From JBBDSV01 sp040904785 (GTDB taxonomy: Bacteria; Actinomycetota; Nitriliruptoria; Nitriliruptorales; Nitriliruptoraceae), in the NCBI GenBank assembly GCA_040904785.1, contig JBBDSV010000067.1, positions 1 through 27,874 on the forward strand: a DNA stretch of 27,874 nt, read 5' to 3'. Positions 7,536 to 15,963 of this stretch are shown here, one piece after another (position 1 is the stretch's first letter; each line of letters starts with the position of its first letter). The notes beneath the pieces were generated by a model, which did not search any database, was not told where the DNA came from, and worked only from the letters and a program-made list of their open reading frames with translations. Made by a program: the position numbers and the translations under genes.

Positions 7536-8726
7536 ATGGTGAGCCTGTCCCGACGCGTCGCCGCGATCGCCGAGTCCCCCACCCTGTCGGTGTCGGCACG
7601 CGCCAACGCGCTGCGCGCCGAAGGCGTTCCGGTGATCGGCTTCGGTGCCGGCGAACCGGACTTCCCCACCCCCGCGCATATTGTCGAAGCCGCGCAACGT
7701 GCCGCGACCGATCCCGTCTTGCACAAGTACACGCCGACCGCGGGACTCCCCAAACTGCGCGAAGCGATCGCCGCACAGCAGTCGAGGCGAACCGGCAAGG
7801 ACGTGCGCCCGGAGCAGGTGGTTGTCGCCAACGGCGGGAAGCATGCGCTCTACAACGTGTTCATGGCGCTAATCGAGCCCGGCGACGAAGTTCTCGTTCC
7901 GGCCCCGTACTGGGTCAGCTACCCCGAGCAGATCCGCCTCGCCGGTGGAATCCCCGTCGCGGTACCGACCGACGCCTCGACGGGCTTCCGTGCATCCGTC
8001 GAAACGCTCGACGCACATGTCACCGAGCGGACGCGTGCGCTGGTTTTCGTGTCGCCGTCGAACCCGACGGGCGCGGTGTATCCGCCGGACGAGATCGCCA
8101 CGATCGGCGCGTGGGCCGCAGCGCGCGGCATCTGGGTGATCACCGACGAGATCTATGCCGAACTCGTGTACGGCGACGCGACGTTCGCGTCGATGCCCGC
8201 ACTCGTCGACGATGCGGAGCGAATCATCGTCGTCGACGGTGTCGCCAAAACGTACGCCATGACCGGATGGCGGGTCGGATGGTCGATCACCTCGGAAGAG
8301 ATGGCTGCCGGTATCAACCGCTTCCATTCACATGTCACGTCGAACGTCGCCAACGTCTCCCAGGCGGCAGCGCTTGCGGCGCGCACCGGGCCGCAAGACG
8401 CAGTGGACGAGATGCGTGACGCGTTCGATCGGCGCCGCAGGCTCGCCGTCGACCTGCTGAGCAGCATCGATGGTGTGGACGTTGTCGATCCAGCAGGCGC
8501 GTTCTACGTCTTCCCGTCGTTCGCGGGCGCACTCGGCCGTCGAATCGGCAACACGACGGTCACCTCTACGCTCGACCTGGCAACGGCGCTGCTCGACGTT
8601 GCCAACGTCGCAATCGTCCCCGGCGAAGCGTTCGGCGCGCCCGGCTACGCCCGGCTGTCATACGCGCTCAGCGACGACGACCTCGACACAGGCATCCGCC
8701 GGATCAGCGACGCACTCGCCTGGTGA
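7536..8726 (+). CDS. Pyridoxal-phosphate aminotransferase, aspartate-aminotransferase type (class I)
   Basis: This 396-residue fold-type I aminotransferase shows FGAGEPDFPTPAHI at the N-terminus, VANGGKHALYNVF for phosphate binding, Y125 in APYWVSYPEQ, N176 in SPSNPTGAVY, D204 and Y207 in ITDEIYAE, the Schiff-base lysine K238 in DGVAKTYAMTGWRVGW with R246, and the substrate-carboxylate arginine R373 in YARLSYALS. This is the Thermus/Bacillus-type AspAT subgroup (Igamma), which uses aspartate or a related prephenate-type substrate with 2-oxoglutarate; sequence alone does not separate these. It is divergent from serC, so the two aminotransferases may share control. Start: ATG 7536, followed directly by a GTG codon. 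Confidence 0.92.
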   Translation: MVSLSRRVAAIAESPTLSVSARANALRAEGVPVIGFGAGEPDFPTPAHIVEAAQRAATDPVLHKYTPTAGLPKLREAIAAQQSRRTGKDVRPEQVVVANGGKHALYNVFMALIEPGDEVLVPAPYWVSYPEQIRLAGGIPVAVPTDASTGFRASVETLDAHVTERTRALVFVSPSNPTGAVYPPDEIATIGAWAAARGIWVITDEIYAELVYGDATFASMPALVDDAERIIVVDGVAKTYAMTGWRVGWSITSEEMAAGINRFHSHVTSNVANVSQAAALAARTGPQDAVDEMRDAFDRRRRLAVDLLSSIDGVDVVDPAGAFYVFPSFAGALGRRIGNTTVTSTLDLATALLDVANVAIVPGEAFGAPGYARLSYALSDDDLDTGIRRISDALAW

Positions 8727-8750
8727 CCCACCACCGGACGATGTGTGGCG

Positions 8751-10064
8751 TCAGTACCGGTAGGACGGATCCTTGTAGGGACCGCCCGTCTCGATCCCCA
8801 GGTATTCGGCCTGCTCGTCGGTCAGCTGCGTCAACGTCGCACCGATCCGTTCGAGATGCAGGCGTGCGACCTCCTCGTCGAGATGGCGGGGAAGGACCGA
8901 GACCTCGTTCTTATACTGGTCGTGGTTCGTCCACAGCTCGATCTGTGCCAGCACCTGGTTCGTGAACGACGCGGACATCACGAACGACGAGTGTCCCGTC
9001 GCATTGCCGAGATTGACCAGTCGGCCCTCGGACAACAGAATCACCGAGCGCCCGTTCGGCAGATGCACGAGGTCGACCTGCGGCTTGATGTTCGTCCACG
9101 GATACTCACGCAACGCGGCAGTTTCGATCTCGGTATCGAAATGGCCGATGTTGCACAGAATCGCGTGGTCCTTCATCGCCAGCACGTGATCACGCGTCAC
9201 GACACGCATGTTTCCCGTCGCCGTCACGACGATGTCCGCCTCGGAGACGATCTGGTCCATCGTCACGACCCGGAATCCCTCCATCGCCGCCTGCAGCGCA
9301 TTGATCGGGTCGATCTCGGTGACATAGACGGTCGCACCCATGCCGTCGAGCGCCTGAGCGCATCCCTTGCCAACGTCTCCGTAGCCCGCGACGACGGCGA
9401 CCTTGCCGGCGATCATGACATCCGTACCACGCTTAATGCCGTCGATAAGCGACTCACGGCACCCGTAGAGGTTGTCGAATTTCGACTTCGTCACCGAGTC
9501 GTTGACGTTGATCGCCGGCATGCGCAAGGTTCCTGCGCGTTGCCACGAACGCAGCTGCTTGACGCCGGTGGTTGTCTCTTCGGAGACACCGAAGATGTCG
9601 GGGATGAGGTCGGTGCGCTCCTCGTGCACGTACGCCGTGAGGTCCCCGCCGTCATCGAGCAGCAACGTCGGTCCGGAACCGTCCGGCCACTGCAGCGTCT
9701 GTTCGACACACCACCAGTACTCGTCCTCGGTTTCGCCCTTCCAGGCGAAGACCGGCGTGCCAGTCGCAGCGATCGCCGCTGCAGCCTCGTCCTGGGTTGA
9801 GAAGATGTTGCACGACGACCAGCGAACACTCGCTCCGAGCGCCTGCAATGTCTCGATCAGCACGGCCGTCTGCACCGTCATGTGCAGGCAACCGGCGATC
9901 CGCGCCCCCGCCAAGGGTTGCGTGTCCGCATAGCGTTCACGCAGCGCCATAAGGCCCGGCATCTCGCGCTCGGCGAGCGCGATCTCCTTGCGACCCCACT
10001 CGGCGAGATCGAGGTCGCACACCTCGAAGTCGGCATCTGGATAGCGTCGGTCGATTGACGTCAC
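8751..10064 (-). CDS. ahcY: S-adenosylhomocysteine hydrolase (adenosylhomocysteinase)
   Basis: This 437-residue NAD-dependent enzyme hydrolyses S-adenosylhomocysteine to adenosine and homocysteine in the cytosolic methyl cycle. Visible features are AGCLHMTVQTAVLIETL (58-74), NVNDSVTKSKFDNLYG with K194 and D198, the NAD-binding GYGDVGKG (228-234), CNIGHFDTEIE (304-314), and the C-terminal PYKDPSYRY that reaches into the neighbouring subunit. GTG at 10064 is chosen because GGAG lies 5 bases upstream and the family N-terminus fits; the longer open frame to 10277 would run into aat. An upstream leader can form a strong hairpin. A SAM- or SAH-riboswitch consensus was looked for there and not found. 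Confidence 0.95.
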   Translation of the reverse strand: MTSIDRRYPDADFEVCDLDLAEWGRKEIALAEREMPGLMALRERYADTQPLAGARIAGCLHMTVQTAVLIETLQALGASVRWSSCNIFSTQDEAAAAIAATGTPVFAWKGETEDEYWWCVEQTLQWPDGSGPTLLLDDGGDLTAYVHEERTDLIPDIFGVSEETTTGVKQLRSWQRAGTLRMPAINVNDSVTKSKFDNLYGCRESLIDGIKRGTDVMIAGKVAVVAGYGDVGKGCAQALDGMGATVYVTEIDPINALQAAMEGFRVVTMDQIVSEADIVVTATGNMRVVTRDHVLAMKDHAILCNIGHFDTEIETAALREYPWTNIKPQVDLVHLPNGRSVILLSEGRLVNLGNATGHSSFVMSASFTNQVLAQIELWTNHDQYKNEVSVLPRHLDEEVARLHLERIGATLTQLTDEQAEYLGIETGGPYKDPSYRY

Positions 10065-10081
10065 GATCACTCCACTGCGGT

Positions 10082-10127
10082 GTGTGCGGCGGTTGCCGCG
10101 GCGTGGTCGGCGCAGCGCCGCCCACAC
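10082..10127 (-). promoter_or_regulatory. Strong hairpin in the ahcY leader
   Basis: On the minus strand, GTGTG-GGCGG (10127-10118) pairs with CCGCC-G-CACAC (10092-10082), ten base pairs with one bulged base, around a 25-base GC-rich loop that can fold further. It lies between the aat stop and the ahcY Shine-Dalgarno site. No run of T follows, so it is not a classical terminator. It may be a processing or regulatory element, or GC-rich chance pairing. Confidence 0.35.
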
Positions 10128-10179
10128 GGGCATGATCCATCGTCGCACGAGACTTGAGGTTGCGCCGGACTCGGCGGCC

Positions 10180-10992
10180 TCATCGCGCAGTGTGCCCGAT
10201 GCGCCCGAGCATTGCCATCGTCGATGCCGGCAACGGATCGAGGGCGAATCGAACGTTGCGGTCCCGAAGCCGCGCAAGCGTTCGCAGGAACGTGTCCCGA
10301 TCGATGTCGCGTGCTCCGATCGTCGCCAAGTGCGGCGTCGTCAGCTGCACGTCGATGACTTCGCCTCCCGCGACAGCGAATCGTGATGCCAAGGCGATGA
10401 GCGCGACTTTGGATGCGTCGCTCTGCCGATGGAACATCGATTCCCCCGTGAAGACACCGCCGACCTGGACGCCGTAGACGCCACCAACGAGCGACGAACC
10501 GTCCCACACTTCGATGCTGTGCGCCCAGCCGAATCGGTGCAGCTCGGCGTAGGCCCGCGCCATGTCGGTCGTGATCCACGTGCCGTCATCACGTTCCGCC
10601 GCACACTGCTCGACGACCTGGGCGAATGCCTCATCGACCGTCACCGTCCAGCCACAGGTGCGGAGCCGTCGCCGAAGGCTACGCGAGACATGCATTTCGT
10701 CTACAGGGATGACACCACGCGGATCGGGACAAAACCATGGCAACGGCAAATCAGCATGCGGCCAGGGGAACAACCCCTGCCGATAGGCATCGACGAGCGT
10801 CGCGACATGCAGGTCCGCGCCAACGCCGACAACCCCGTCCTCGTCGGCCGATCGCGGATCGGGAAACGCCCAAGGACTGCGGCCGAGGGCGCGCGGCGGT
10901 CGCGCCCATCGAAGGACAGCGGTGCCATCGGCCGGCATCGATTCTGCACGCCCGGCGCGATCCCCTTCGAACGCTACGTCGCGTCGCATCAC
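10180..10992 (-). CDS. aat: Leucyl/phenylalanyl-tRNA-protein transferase
   Basis: This enzyme transfers Leu or Phe from its tRNA onto the N-terminus of proteins with basic N-terminal residues, making them ClpS/ClpAP substrates. The 270 residues include FPDPRSADEDGVVGVGADL, LVDAYRQGLFPWPHADLPLPWF, DPRGVIPVDEMHVSRSLRRRLR, GVFTGESMFHRQSDASKVAL and IDVQLTTPHLATIGARDI, all hallmarks of the Aat GNAT-like fold. GTG at 10992 is preferred because a TACCGT -10 lies 7 bases upstream; ATG at 10989 is the alternative and differs by one residue. Identity is strong. ahcY lies downstream on the same strand. clpS is about 4.2 kb away and a ClpP-type peptidase 7.3 kb away. Confidence 0.93.
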   Translation of the reverse strand: MMRRDVAFEGDRAGRAESMPADGTAVLRWARPPRALGRSPWAFPDPRSADEDGVVGVGADLHVATLVDAYRQGLFPWPHADLPLPWFCPDPRGVIPVDEMHVSRSLRRRLRTCGWTVTVDEAFAQVVEQCAAERDDGTWITTDMARAYAELHRFGWAHSIEVWDGSSLVGGVYGVQVGGVFTGESMFHRQSDASKVALIALASRFAVAGGEVIDVQLTTPHLATIGARDIDRDTFLRTLARLRDRNVRFALDPLPASTMAMLGRIGHTAR

Positions 10993-10999
10993 GGGCACG

Positions 11000-11009
11000 A
11001 CGGTAGCGT
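11000..11009. promoter_or_regulatory. Overlapping divergent -10 hexamers (aat and exonuclease)
   Basis: On the minus strand TACCGT (11005-11000) sits 7 bases before the aat GTG. On the plus strand TAGCGT (11004-11009) sits 26 bases before the exonuclease ATG. The two overlap by two bases, so if both are real the promoters would exclude each other. Confidence 0.35.
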
Positions 11010-11035
11010 GACACCGATCAGCAGAGAGCGCACTG

Positions 11036-11929
11036 ATGCCCACCGCACCGCGGCTCCATCTCGTCGACGGCACGTACGAGCTCTTTCGTGCCCACTACTC
11101 CCCCGGCCCCGGCCGCACCGACCCTTCGGGCGCAAACGTCAAGGCCTCCGTCGGCCTGGCACGCTCACTTCTCGCGCTGCTCGACGATGGCGACGAACAC
11201 GTCACCCACATTGCGGTCGCATTCGACCACCCGATCGAGAGTTTCCGAAACGCGCAGTTCGCCGGCTACAAGTCCTCGGCAGGCGTCGATGAGGAGCTGC
11301 TGGCACAGTTCGACCTCGCCGAGGAGGCGGTCCGCGCGGTCGGGATCACCGTCTGGCCGATGGACACGGTCGAGGCCGACGACGCGCTGGCGACGGCTGC
11401 GGTGCTCTGGCGCGAACAGACGGCACAAGTCCGCATCTGTACGCCCGACAAGGATCTTGCCCAGGTCGTCGATGGCCGCCGGATCGTGCAGGTCGACCGG
11501 GCTCGCGGGCGTGAGATCGACGAACCTGCAGTGCGCGCCAAGTTCGGTGTCGGTCCCCGCCAGATTCCCGACTACCTCGGTCTCGTCGGGGATGCCGCCG
11601 ACGGCATTCCCGGCATCCCCGGCTTTGGTGCCAAGACCGCCGCCAGGCTGCTCGACCGGTACGGCCACATCGACGACATCCCGCTCGACACGTCCTGGGA
11701 CATCGACATCCGCGGGGCAGAACGCCTGCAGACCACGCTGCGTCAGCGGCTTGACGATGCGCATCTGTATCGCGACCTGGCACGACTGCGCACCGACGTC
11801 GAGCTGACCGAATCACTGCAGGATCTGCGGTTTGACGGCACAGACCATGGCCGGTTCACCGATTGGTGCGCACACGTCGGTGCCAGAACACTCGCGGAGC
11901 GTCCCAAGCGTTGGAGGACACCTCAGTAG
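11036..11929 (+). CDS. 5'-3' exonuclease (FEN/DNA polymerase I N-domain family)
   Basis: This 297-residue stand-alone protein resembles the 5'-nuclease domain of DNA polymerase I, without polymerase domains. Metal-binding acidic residues lie in LVDGTYELFRAH (D11), FDHPIESFR (D64), VEADDALATAA (E113, D115, D116), CTPDKDLAQVV (D138, D140) and LGLVGDAADGIPGIPGFGAKTAARLL (D186, D189 followed by the helix-three-turn-helix DNA-binding motif). K78 in AGYKS is the conserved helical-arch lysine. Such proteins remove RNA primers or flaps in lagging-strand maturation and repair. Start: ATG 11036 with no strong ribosome site. murJ follows 32 bases downstream. Confidence 0.9.
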   Translation: MPTAPRLHLVDGTYELFRAHYSPGPGRTDPSGANVKASVGLARSLLALLDDGDEHVTHIAVAFDHPIESFRNAQFAGYKSSAGVDEELLAQFDLAEEAVRAVGITVWPMDTVEADDALATAAVLWREQTAQVRICTPDKDLAQVVDGRRIVQVDRARGREIDEPAVRAKFGVGPRQIPDYLGLVGDAADGIPGIPGFGAKTAARLLDRYGHIDDIPLDTSWDIDIRGAERLQTTLRQRLDDAHLYRDLARLRTDVELTESLQDLRFDGTDHGRFTDWCAHVGARTLAERPKRWRTPQ

Positions 11930-11961
11930 GCTGCGCACACCACGACATTCGAAGGTCGGGA

Positions 11962-13641
11962 TTGCGTCAGCGCGACGATCCGGGGCGTTCTCCGGGCAAA
12001 GACGACCTGCGCCGCAGTTCGACAGCTGTCGCGGCGGGGATCCTGCTGTCGCGTCTCAGTGGCCTGGCACGAGAGGTCATCACCGCCCGATTCCTCGGGC
12101 TGGGCGCCGGCGCCGAAGCATTCCGGGCTGCACTCCGCGTCCCCAATGTCTTGCAGAACCTGTTGGGTGAAGGCGTCTTGTCCGCGTCGTTCGTCCCGGT
12201 GTACAGCCAACTTCTGGCCGATGGACGGCGCGACGACGCACGTCGCCTCGCCGCAGCGGTCGTCAGCCTCCTGTTCTCGATCGTCAGCGTGGTCGTCGCC
12301 CTTACGATGACGTTCGCCGAAGGCGTCACGCGGGTGCTCGCGTGGGGATTCGTTCCGGGCACGACGCGGTTCGAACTCACCGTCACGCTGGTGCGCATTT
12401 TGGCGCCGGGCGTCGGCCTGCTCGTCCTCTCCGCGTGGTGCCTGGCGATTCTCAACTCCCATCGCCGCTTCTTCCTGTCGTATGTCGCCCCGGTGTTGTG
12501 GAACGTTGCCATCGTCACGGCCGTCGCGGTTGCAGCGATCACGACGACTGCGGAGACGGATCTCGCGACTGCGATGGCCTGGGGCGCGGTCGTCGGATCG
12601 GGCCTGCAATTTTTCGTCCAGCTTCCGGTCGTGCTGCGCCTCGGCGGTGGGCTCGGCCACATCGGCCTGCGTAGCGTCTCCGGGCTCGACGATGTCGTGC
12701 GCCGTTTCGGGCAGGTCGTCGCCGGCCGCGGCGGTATCCAGATCGCCAGCTACCTCGACCTGCTCGCGGCATCGCTGCTCGCATTCGGCGCTGTCTCTGC
12801 CCTCGGCTATGCGCAAACGCTCTACCTGCTGCCGATCGCGCTCTTCGGGATGAGCGTCGCGGCCGCCGAACTCCCGGCCCTTTCCACGATCGATGCGACC
12901 GATGCTGACGCCGTTCTGGCGCGTGTGGACGCTGGCCTGCGTCGCGTTGCGTTCTTCGTCCTGCCGACAACCGTCGCCTTCGTCGTCCTCGGTGACACGG
13001 TCGTCGGCATCGTCTTCAGCGGCGGACGTTTCGACGCCGATGCGGTCGTACAGGTCGGCATCGTGCTCGCCGTCTACTCGCTGGCGCTTCCGGCGGCGAC
13101 CGCTTCACGGTTGCTGCAGTCGGTGCTCTACGGCGGAGGTGACGCGCGCACGCCGGCACTGCTGAGCTTGGTTCGCGTCGGCATCGCGCTGGCGATCGGC
13201 GTCACAATCATGCTGCCACTGGATGCGTGGCAGGCGGGAACACAAGGCATCGTGCGTGTCGACACCGCGCAGCTGTCGATCGCTTCGGCGGCAGCGCGCG
13301 CAGGGCCGGAAAACCTGCACCGCATCGGGGCTGCCGGACTGGCGATCGGCGCGGTCTGCGGCAGCTGGTGCGAACTGTGGCTGCTCCGCCGCCATCTCCG
13401 GCGACGGATCGGGCCGATGCCGCTGTTCGGATCCCACCCGGCACGCCAATTGCTTGCGGCCGGGTTGCTCGCCGTCGTTGCCGTCGCGGCGCGAATCGCA
13501 TTTCCGCAGCTCGTCACCGAACGCGCCTGGGGTCTGGGAGCCCTCGCCGGGCTCGGTGTGGTCTATCTCGTGACGACGTGGCTGCTCGGTGTCTCAGAAG
13601 CCCGCCAGCTCCTCGATATCAAACGTCGATCATCGCGCTGA
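11962..13641 (+). CDS. murJ: Lipid II flippase MurJ (MviN family)
   Basis: This protein of about 559 residues has 13-14 predicted membrane helices and the MurJ/MviN pattern, including AAGILLSRLSGLAREVI, FRAALRVPNVLQNLLGEGVLSASFVPVYSQ, and AAELPALS and LLQSVLYGGGDAR. MurJ flips lipid II across the cytoplasmic membrane for peptidoglycan synthesis. TTG at 11962 is preferred because GAAGG lies 6 bases upstream and it starts 32 bases after the exonuclease; the frame is open to 11863 but that would overlap the exonuclease. No C-terminal pseudokinase extension, as in mycobacterial MviN, is present. It converges with the LLM gene, overlapping its 3' end by 23 bases. Confidence 0.9.
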   Translation: MRQRDDPGRSPGKDDLRRSSTAVAAGILLSRLSGLAREVITARFLGLGAGAEAFRAALRVPNVLQNLLGEGVLSASFVPVYSQLLADGRRDDARRLAAAVVSLLFSIVSVVVALTMTFAEGVTRVLAWGFVPGTTRFELTVTLVRILAPGVGLLVLSAWCLAILNSHRRFFLSYVAPVLWNVAIVTAVAVAAITTTAETDLATAMAWGAVVGSGLQFFVQLPVVLRLGGGLGHIGLRSVSGLDDVVRRFGQVVAGRGGIQIASYLDLLAASLLAFGAVSALGYAQTLYLLPIALFGMSVAAAELPALSTIDATDADAVLARVDAGLRRVAFFVLPTTVAFVVLGDTVVGIVFSGGRFDADAVVQVGIVLAVYSLALPAATASRLLQSVLYGGGDARTPALLSLVRVGIALAIGVTIMLPLDAWQAGTQGIVRVDTAQLSIASAAARAGPENLHRIGAAGLAIGAVCGSWCELWLLRRHLRRRIGPMPLFGSHPARQLLAAGLLAVVAVAARIAFPQLVTERAWGLGALAGLGVVYLVTTWLLGVSEARQLLDIKRRSSR

Positions 13642-14629
13642 ATCGATCGACGACCCGCGCGACGTCGTCGCCGGCGTCCGGGCCAGTGGCAACGACACGC
13701 GCGATGAAGTGGTCGAGTCCAGCAGCGCGCCATGCAGCGACGGCCTTCCGCGGGTCATCCTCGGGTCCTCCCGCCCAACCGAGCACGCCGAGCGCCTCAT
13801 CGCCCACCGCAGTGACAAGAGCATCCGGATTGTCGACGTGGGCGGCGGGCGGCAGGGCACGAACGCGATCGACCATCGCGGAGAAGCCCTGGCGGCCGAA
13901 GTGCTCCACGTATGCATCCAGCCGGGCATACTTAGCGATCTCGCGCGACAACGCGCGTTGTGCCGATCGGCGGGACTCGCCCACCGCAATGCGCACATAG
14001 GACGCGACCTCGACGTCAGCGCGACCGCGTCCACGGCGGTCGGCCGCGTTGCGGACGATTGCCGCCGCGCGCTCGACCTCGCCGGGTCCCGACCAGTTGA
14101 GCAGCACCCCGTCCGCGTGTGTGCCCGCGAGTTCTAACATCCGTGGCCCCATGGCCGCGAGATACCGCCGTGACGGAGGCGCGGAGCTCGTGATCTCGAG
14201 TTGGAAGTCGGCGACGCGGAACACATCGCCCTCTGCGCGAACGCGTTGCCCTGATTCGATCGCTTCGAGCAGTTCGAGGAGCTCGCGCGCGGCGGTCACG
14301 GGCCTCGTGTACGACCGATCGTGCCATCGCTGCATGGTGACCGGATGGCTCACGCCGAGTCCGAGGAGAAAACGGCCACCGGACAGGTCTTGGAGCGTCG
14401 CGGCACCCATCGCGAGCTGCACCGGAGTGCGCGTCCACAGCGGCACGACGCCGACGCCGACATCGAGCGATGACGTCGCCGCTGCCCACGCGGCGCACAA
14501 CACAAACGCGTCACGTCCGCGTGCTTCGTTCGTCCAGAGAGATGCGAACCCGTGCGACTCGACGTTGCGTGCGATCTGTTGCTGTTGCGCAACAGGAAGA
14601 TCTTCACTGACTCCGATGCCCAGTCTCAC
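13619..14629 (-). CDS. LLM-class oxidoreductase, probably F420-dependent
   Basis: This 336-residue luciferase-like TIM barrel begins MRLGIGVSEDLPV and contains NVESHGFASLWTNEARGRDAF, VGVGVVPLWTRTPVQLAMGAATL, GGRFLLGLGVSHP and the YLAAMGPRMLELAGTHADGVLLNW segment. These resemble the actinobacterial F420-dependent subgroup, though cofactor choice is not proven by sequence. The GTG start overlaps the stop of the DUF2017 gene (GTGA), with GAGG 7 bases upstream. It is the last gene of the csp-clpS-DUF2017-LLM operon. The link between a redox enzyme and ClpS is unexplained and may be mere co-transcription. Confidence 0.85.
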   Translation of the reverse strand: MRLGIGVSEDLPVAQQQQIARNVESHGFASLWTNEARGRDAFVLCAAWAAATSSLDVGVGVVPLWTRTPVQLAMGAATLQDLSGGRFLLGLGVSHPVTMQRWHDRSYTRPVTAARELLELLEAIESGQRVRAEGDVFRVADFQLEITSSAPPSRRYLAAMGPRMLELAGTHADGVLLNWSGPGEVERAAAIVRNAADRRGRGRADVEVASYVRIAVGESRRSAQRALSREIAKYARLDAYVEHFGRQGFSAMVDRVRALPPAAHVDNPDALVTAVGDEALGVLGWAGGPEDDPRKAVAAWRAAGLDHFIARVVATGPDAGDDVARVVDRFSAMIDV

Positions 14630-15207
14630 GTCTCATCCTCGTCGGTGTCGGTGTCGGATTCTGCCCGGACGGCGTCCGGATCGAGCGCTGCAAGCAGATG
14701 ATGCTGCATCCACGCGAGATGATCGAGAACATCCAGGCGATAGGCGACCGCACGGTCCTCCGGCCGCTCGTCGCGTGCCAACACGGCGGCCGGCAGCTGT
14801 GCAGCGACCGCGATGCGCAGGTCGTTGATCACGCCCAGGACAAGGTGCGCTTCGTCGTCGGTGAGCGTCACGACCCGCGTGTGATTGCCGTCGTCGGCCG
14901 TCAGATCGTCCGCGCGACGGTCGTCGTCTCCTGCCGGCCGGGCACGGGCGAGCAGATCCGTCAAGTTCCGCAGGCCGGCACGCCGCTGTTCGAGGAGATC
15001 GTCGCGCATCAGGCGTCGCAACTCACGATCGGCTTCGTCGTCTCCGTCGACGGCCGCCGGAAACAGACGTGCGATGACGGGATGCTCGGGTTGTGCCGCA
15101 TCGAGCGTCGATTCGAGGCCTGAACCCAACGCCTCCAACAAGTCGATTTCTGCGGTGTGCAACCGCAGCAGATAGCCACCGTCCGTCGGCTCGAGAAGCT
15201 CGGTCAC
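14626..15207 (-). CDS. DUF2017-family protein, clpS-linked
   Basis: This 193-residue acidic, helical protein matches the DUF2017 family found next to clpS in actinobacteria. It opens with a segment conserved in the family (LLRLHTAEIDLLEALGSGLE), has VIARLFPAAV near residue 45 and RLMRDDLLEQRRAGLRNL near 65, and has a longer helical second half (LTDDEAHLVLGVINDLRIAVAAQL...DHLAWMQHHLLAAL). The C-terminal dozen residues are Asp/Glu/Thr-rich. Its function is unknown; constant linkage to ClpS suggests a role in Clp-adaptor function. Its GTG overlaps the clpS stop (GTGA) and its stop overlaps the next gene's start, so the three are translationally coupled. Confidence 0.82.
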   Translation of the reverse strand: MTELLEPTDGGYLLRLHTAEIDLLEALGSGLESTLDAAQPEHPVIARLFPAAVDGDDEADRELRRLMRDDLLEQRRAGLRNLTDLLARARPAGDDDRRADDLTADDGNHTRVVTLTDDEAHLVLGVINDLRIAVAAQLPAAVLARDERPEDRAVAYRLDVLDHLAWMQHHLLAALDPDAVRAESDTDTDEDET

Positions 15208-15509
15208 GTGCTGCGCTGCATCGTGGTCTGCAGGCCGTATCCCTGAAGCTGACGCACATACATTTCCGCCCGCTCGCGCGGCTCAGTTGCGACCAGCGCG
15301 CGCCCTTCGCGGTGGACCTGCAGCATCAAGCGCCGTGCGACGGCCGTGGGGTAGCCGAAGACCCGGCGGAAGACGAAAACGACGTACGACATGAGGTTGA
15401 CCGGGTCGTCCCAGACGATGACGTCCCAACCTCGGTCCGGATCGACATCATGCTCGAGTGCCCGGACACGTTCTCGTTCGGGGGCGATCGTCGCGCCACG
15501 TTCGACCAT
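15204..15509 (-). CDS. clpS: ATP-dependent Clp protease adaptor ClpS
   Basis: This 101-residue protein binds N-end-rule substrates and hands them to the ClpA/ClpC unfoldase. It has the actinobacterial ClpS core: VIVWDDPVNLMSYVVFVFRR with D34/D35 in the N-degron pocket, then MLQVHREGRALV with H66, and the C-terminal GYGLQTTMQR strand. The 28-residue N-terminal tail fits the flexible segment that engages the unfoldase. ATG at 15509 has GAGGTGA about 10 bases upstream. The gene lies 15 bases downstream of the csp-like gene and overlaps the DUF2017 start. The order clpS-DUF2017 matches mycobacteria. Confidence 0.95.
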   Translation of the reverse strand: MVERGATIAPERERVRALEHDVDPDRGWDVIVWDDPVNLMSYVVFVFRRVFGYPTAVARRLMLQVHREGRALVATEPRERAEMYVRQLQGYGLQTTMQRST

Positions 15510-15524
15510 CGTGTGTCGCTCACC

Positions 15525-15830
15525 TCACCGGCGACGGCGGCGGGCCATTCGACGTTGACGTTCGCGCTCCTCGAGCTCGTCCCAGCTCGGCGGAGCCGCC
15601 ATGGTCCGCCCCACGGGATTCTCCGCCGGCGCGGACTTCGTGACCTTCACGCCGACCGCGGACCGTTGCCCCCGGTCGGACTCCTGCGTCTCGAATTCGA
15701 CGTGATCGCCGGACTGCAGCGAACCGGACGCGACTGCGTCGCCCGAGACATAGAACTCGTTGCCGTCGGATGCAACGATGAAGCCGTAGTTGTCCTCGGC
15801 GTGAAAGACCTTGACGTGACCGGTAGGCAT
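15525..15830 (-). CDS. Cold-shock-domain protein with arginine-rich tail
   Basis: The N-terminal 65 residues form a cold-shock (OB-fold) domain: GHVKVFHAEDNYGFIVASD contains an RNP1-like motif, followed by EFYVSGDAVASGSLQSGDHVEFE in the RNP2 position. Both differ from standard CspA (DNYGFI instead of KGYGFI, FYVSGDAV instead of VFVHFSAI). A 35-residue extension ends ERERQRRMARRRRR, strongly basic and probably RNA-binding. It is longer than the usual 65-70 residues. It leads the clpS operon with a 15-base gap. The -10 hexamer near 15934 predicts a leader of about 97 bases, as is usual for cold-shock mRNAs. Confidence 0.85.
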   Translation of the reverse strand: MPTGHVKVFHAEDNYGFIVASDGNEFYVSGDAVASGSLQSGDHVEFETQESDRGQRSAVGVKVTKSAPAENPVGRTMAAPPSWDELEERERQRRMARRRRR

Positions 15831-15933
15831 GGGGTTCGGGACCTCGAAGGTGCGGGGATGCCGTCAGTGGCCGTGAGCAACCAGCGAGACAGCGACGATT
15901 GTCGCCACGCGCCGATACACGACCGATGGGTGC

Positions 15934-15939
15934 AGCGTA
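15934..15939 (-). promoter_or_regulatory. -10 hexamer of the csp-clpS operon
   Basis: TACGCT on the minus strand, about 104 bases before the csp ATG. It implies a long 5' leader over 15831-15927, in which I see no ORF with a convincing start. The 133-base gap to the preceding gene holds only this leader and promoter. Confidence 0.4.
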
Positions 15940-15963
15940 GCGAGTCGGGGCCTCGACCGAACG

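Noticed and set aside
10065..10179. SAM or SAH riboswitch upstream of ahcY
   Set aside because: I compared the leader with SAM-I/IV and SAH riboswitch consensus by eye and found no matching core; only a plain GC hairpin remains.
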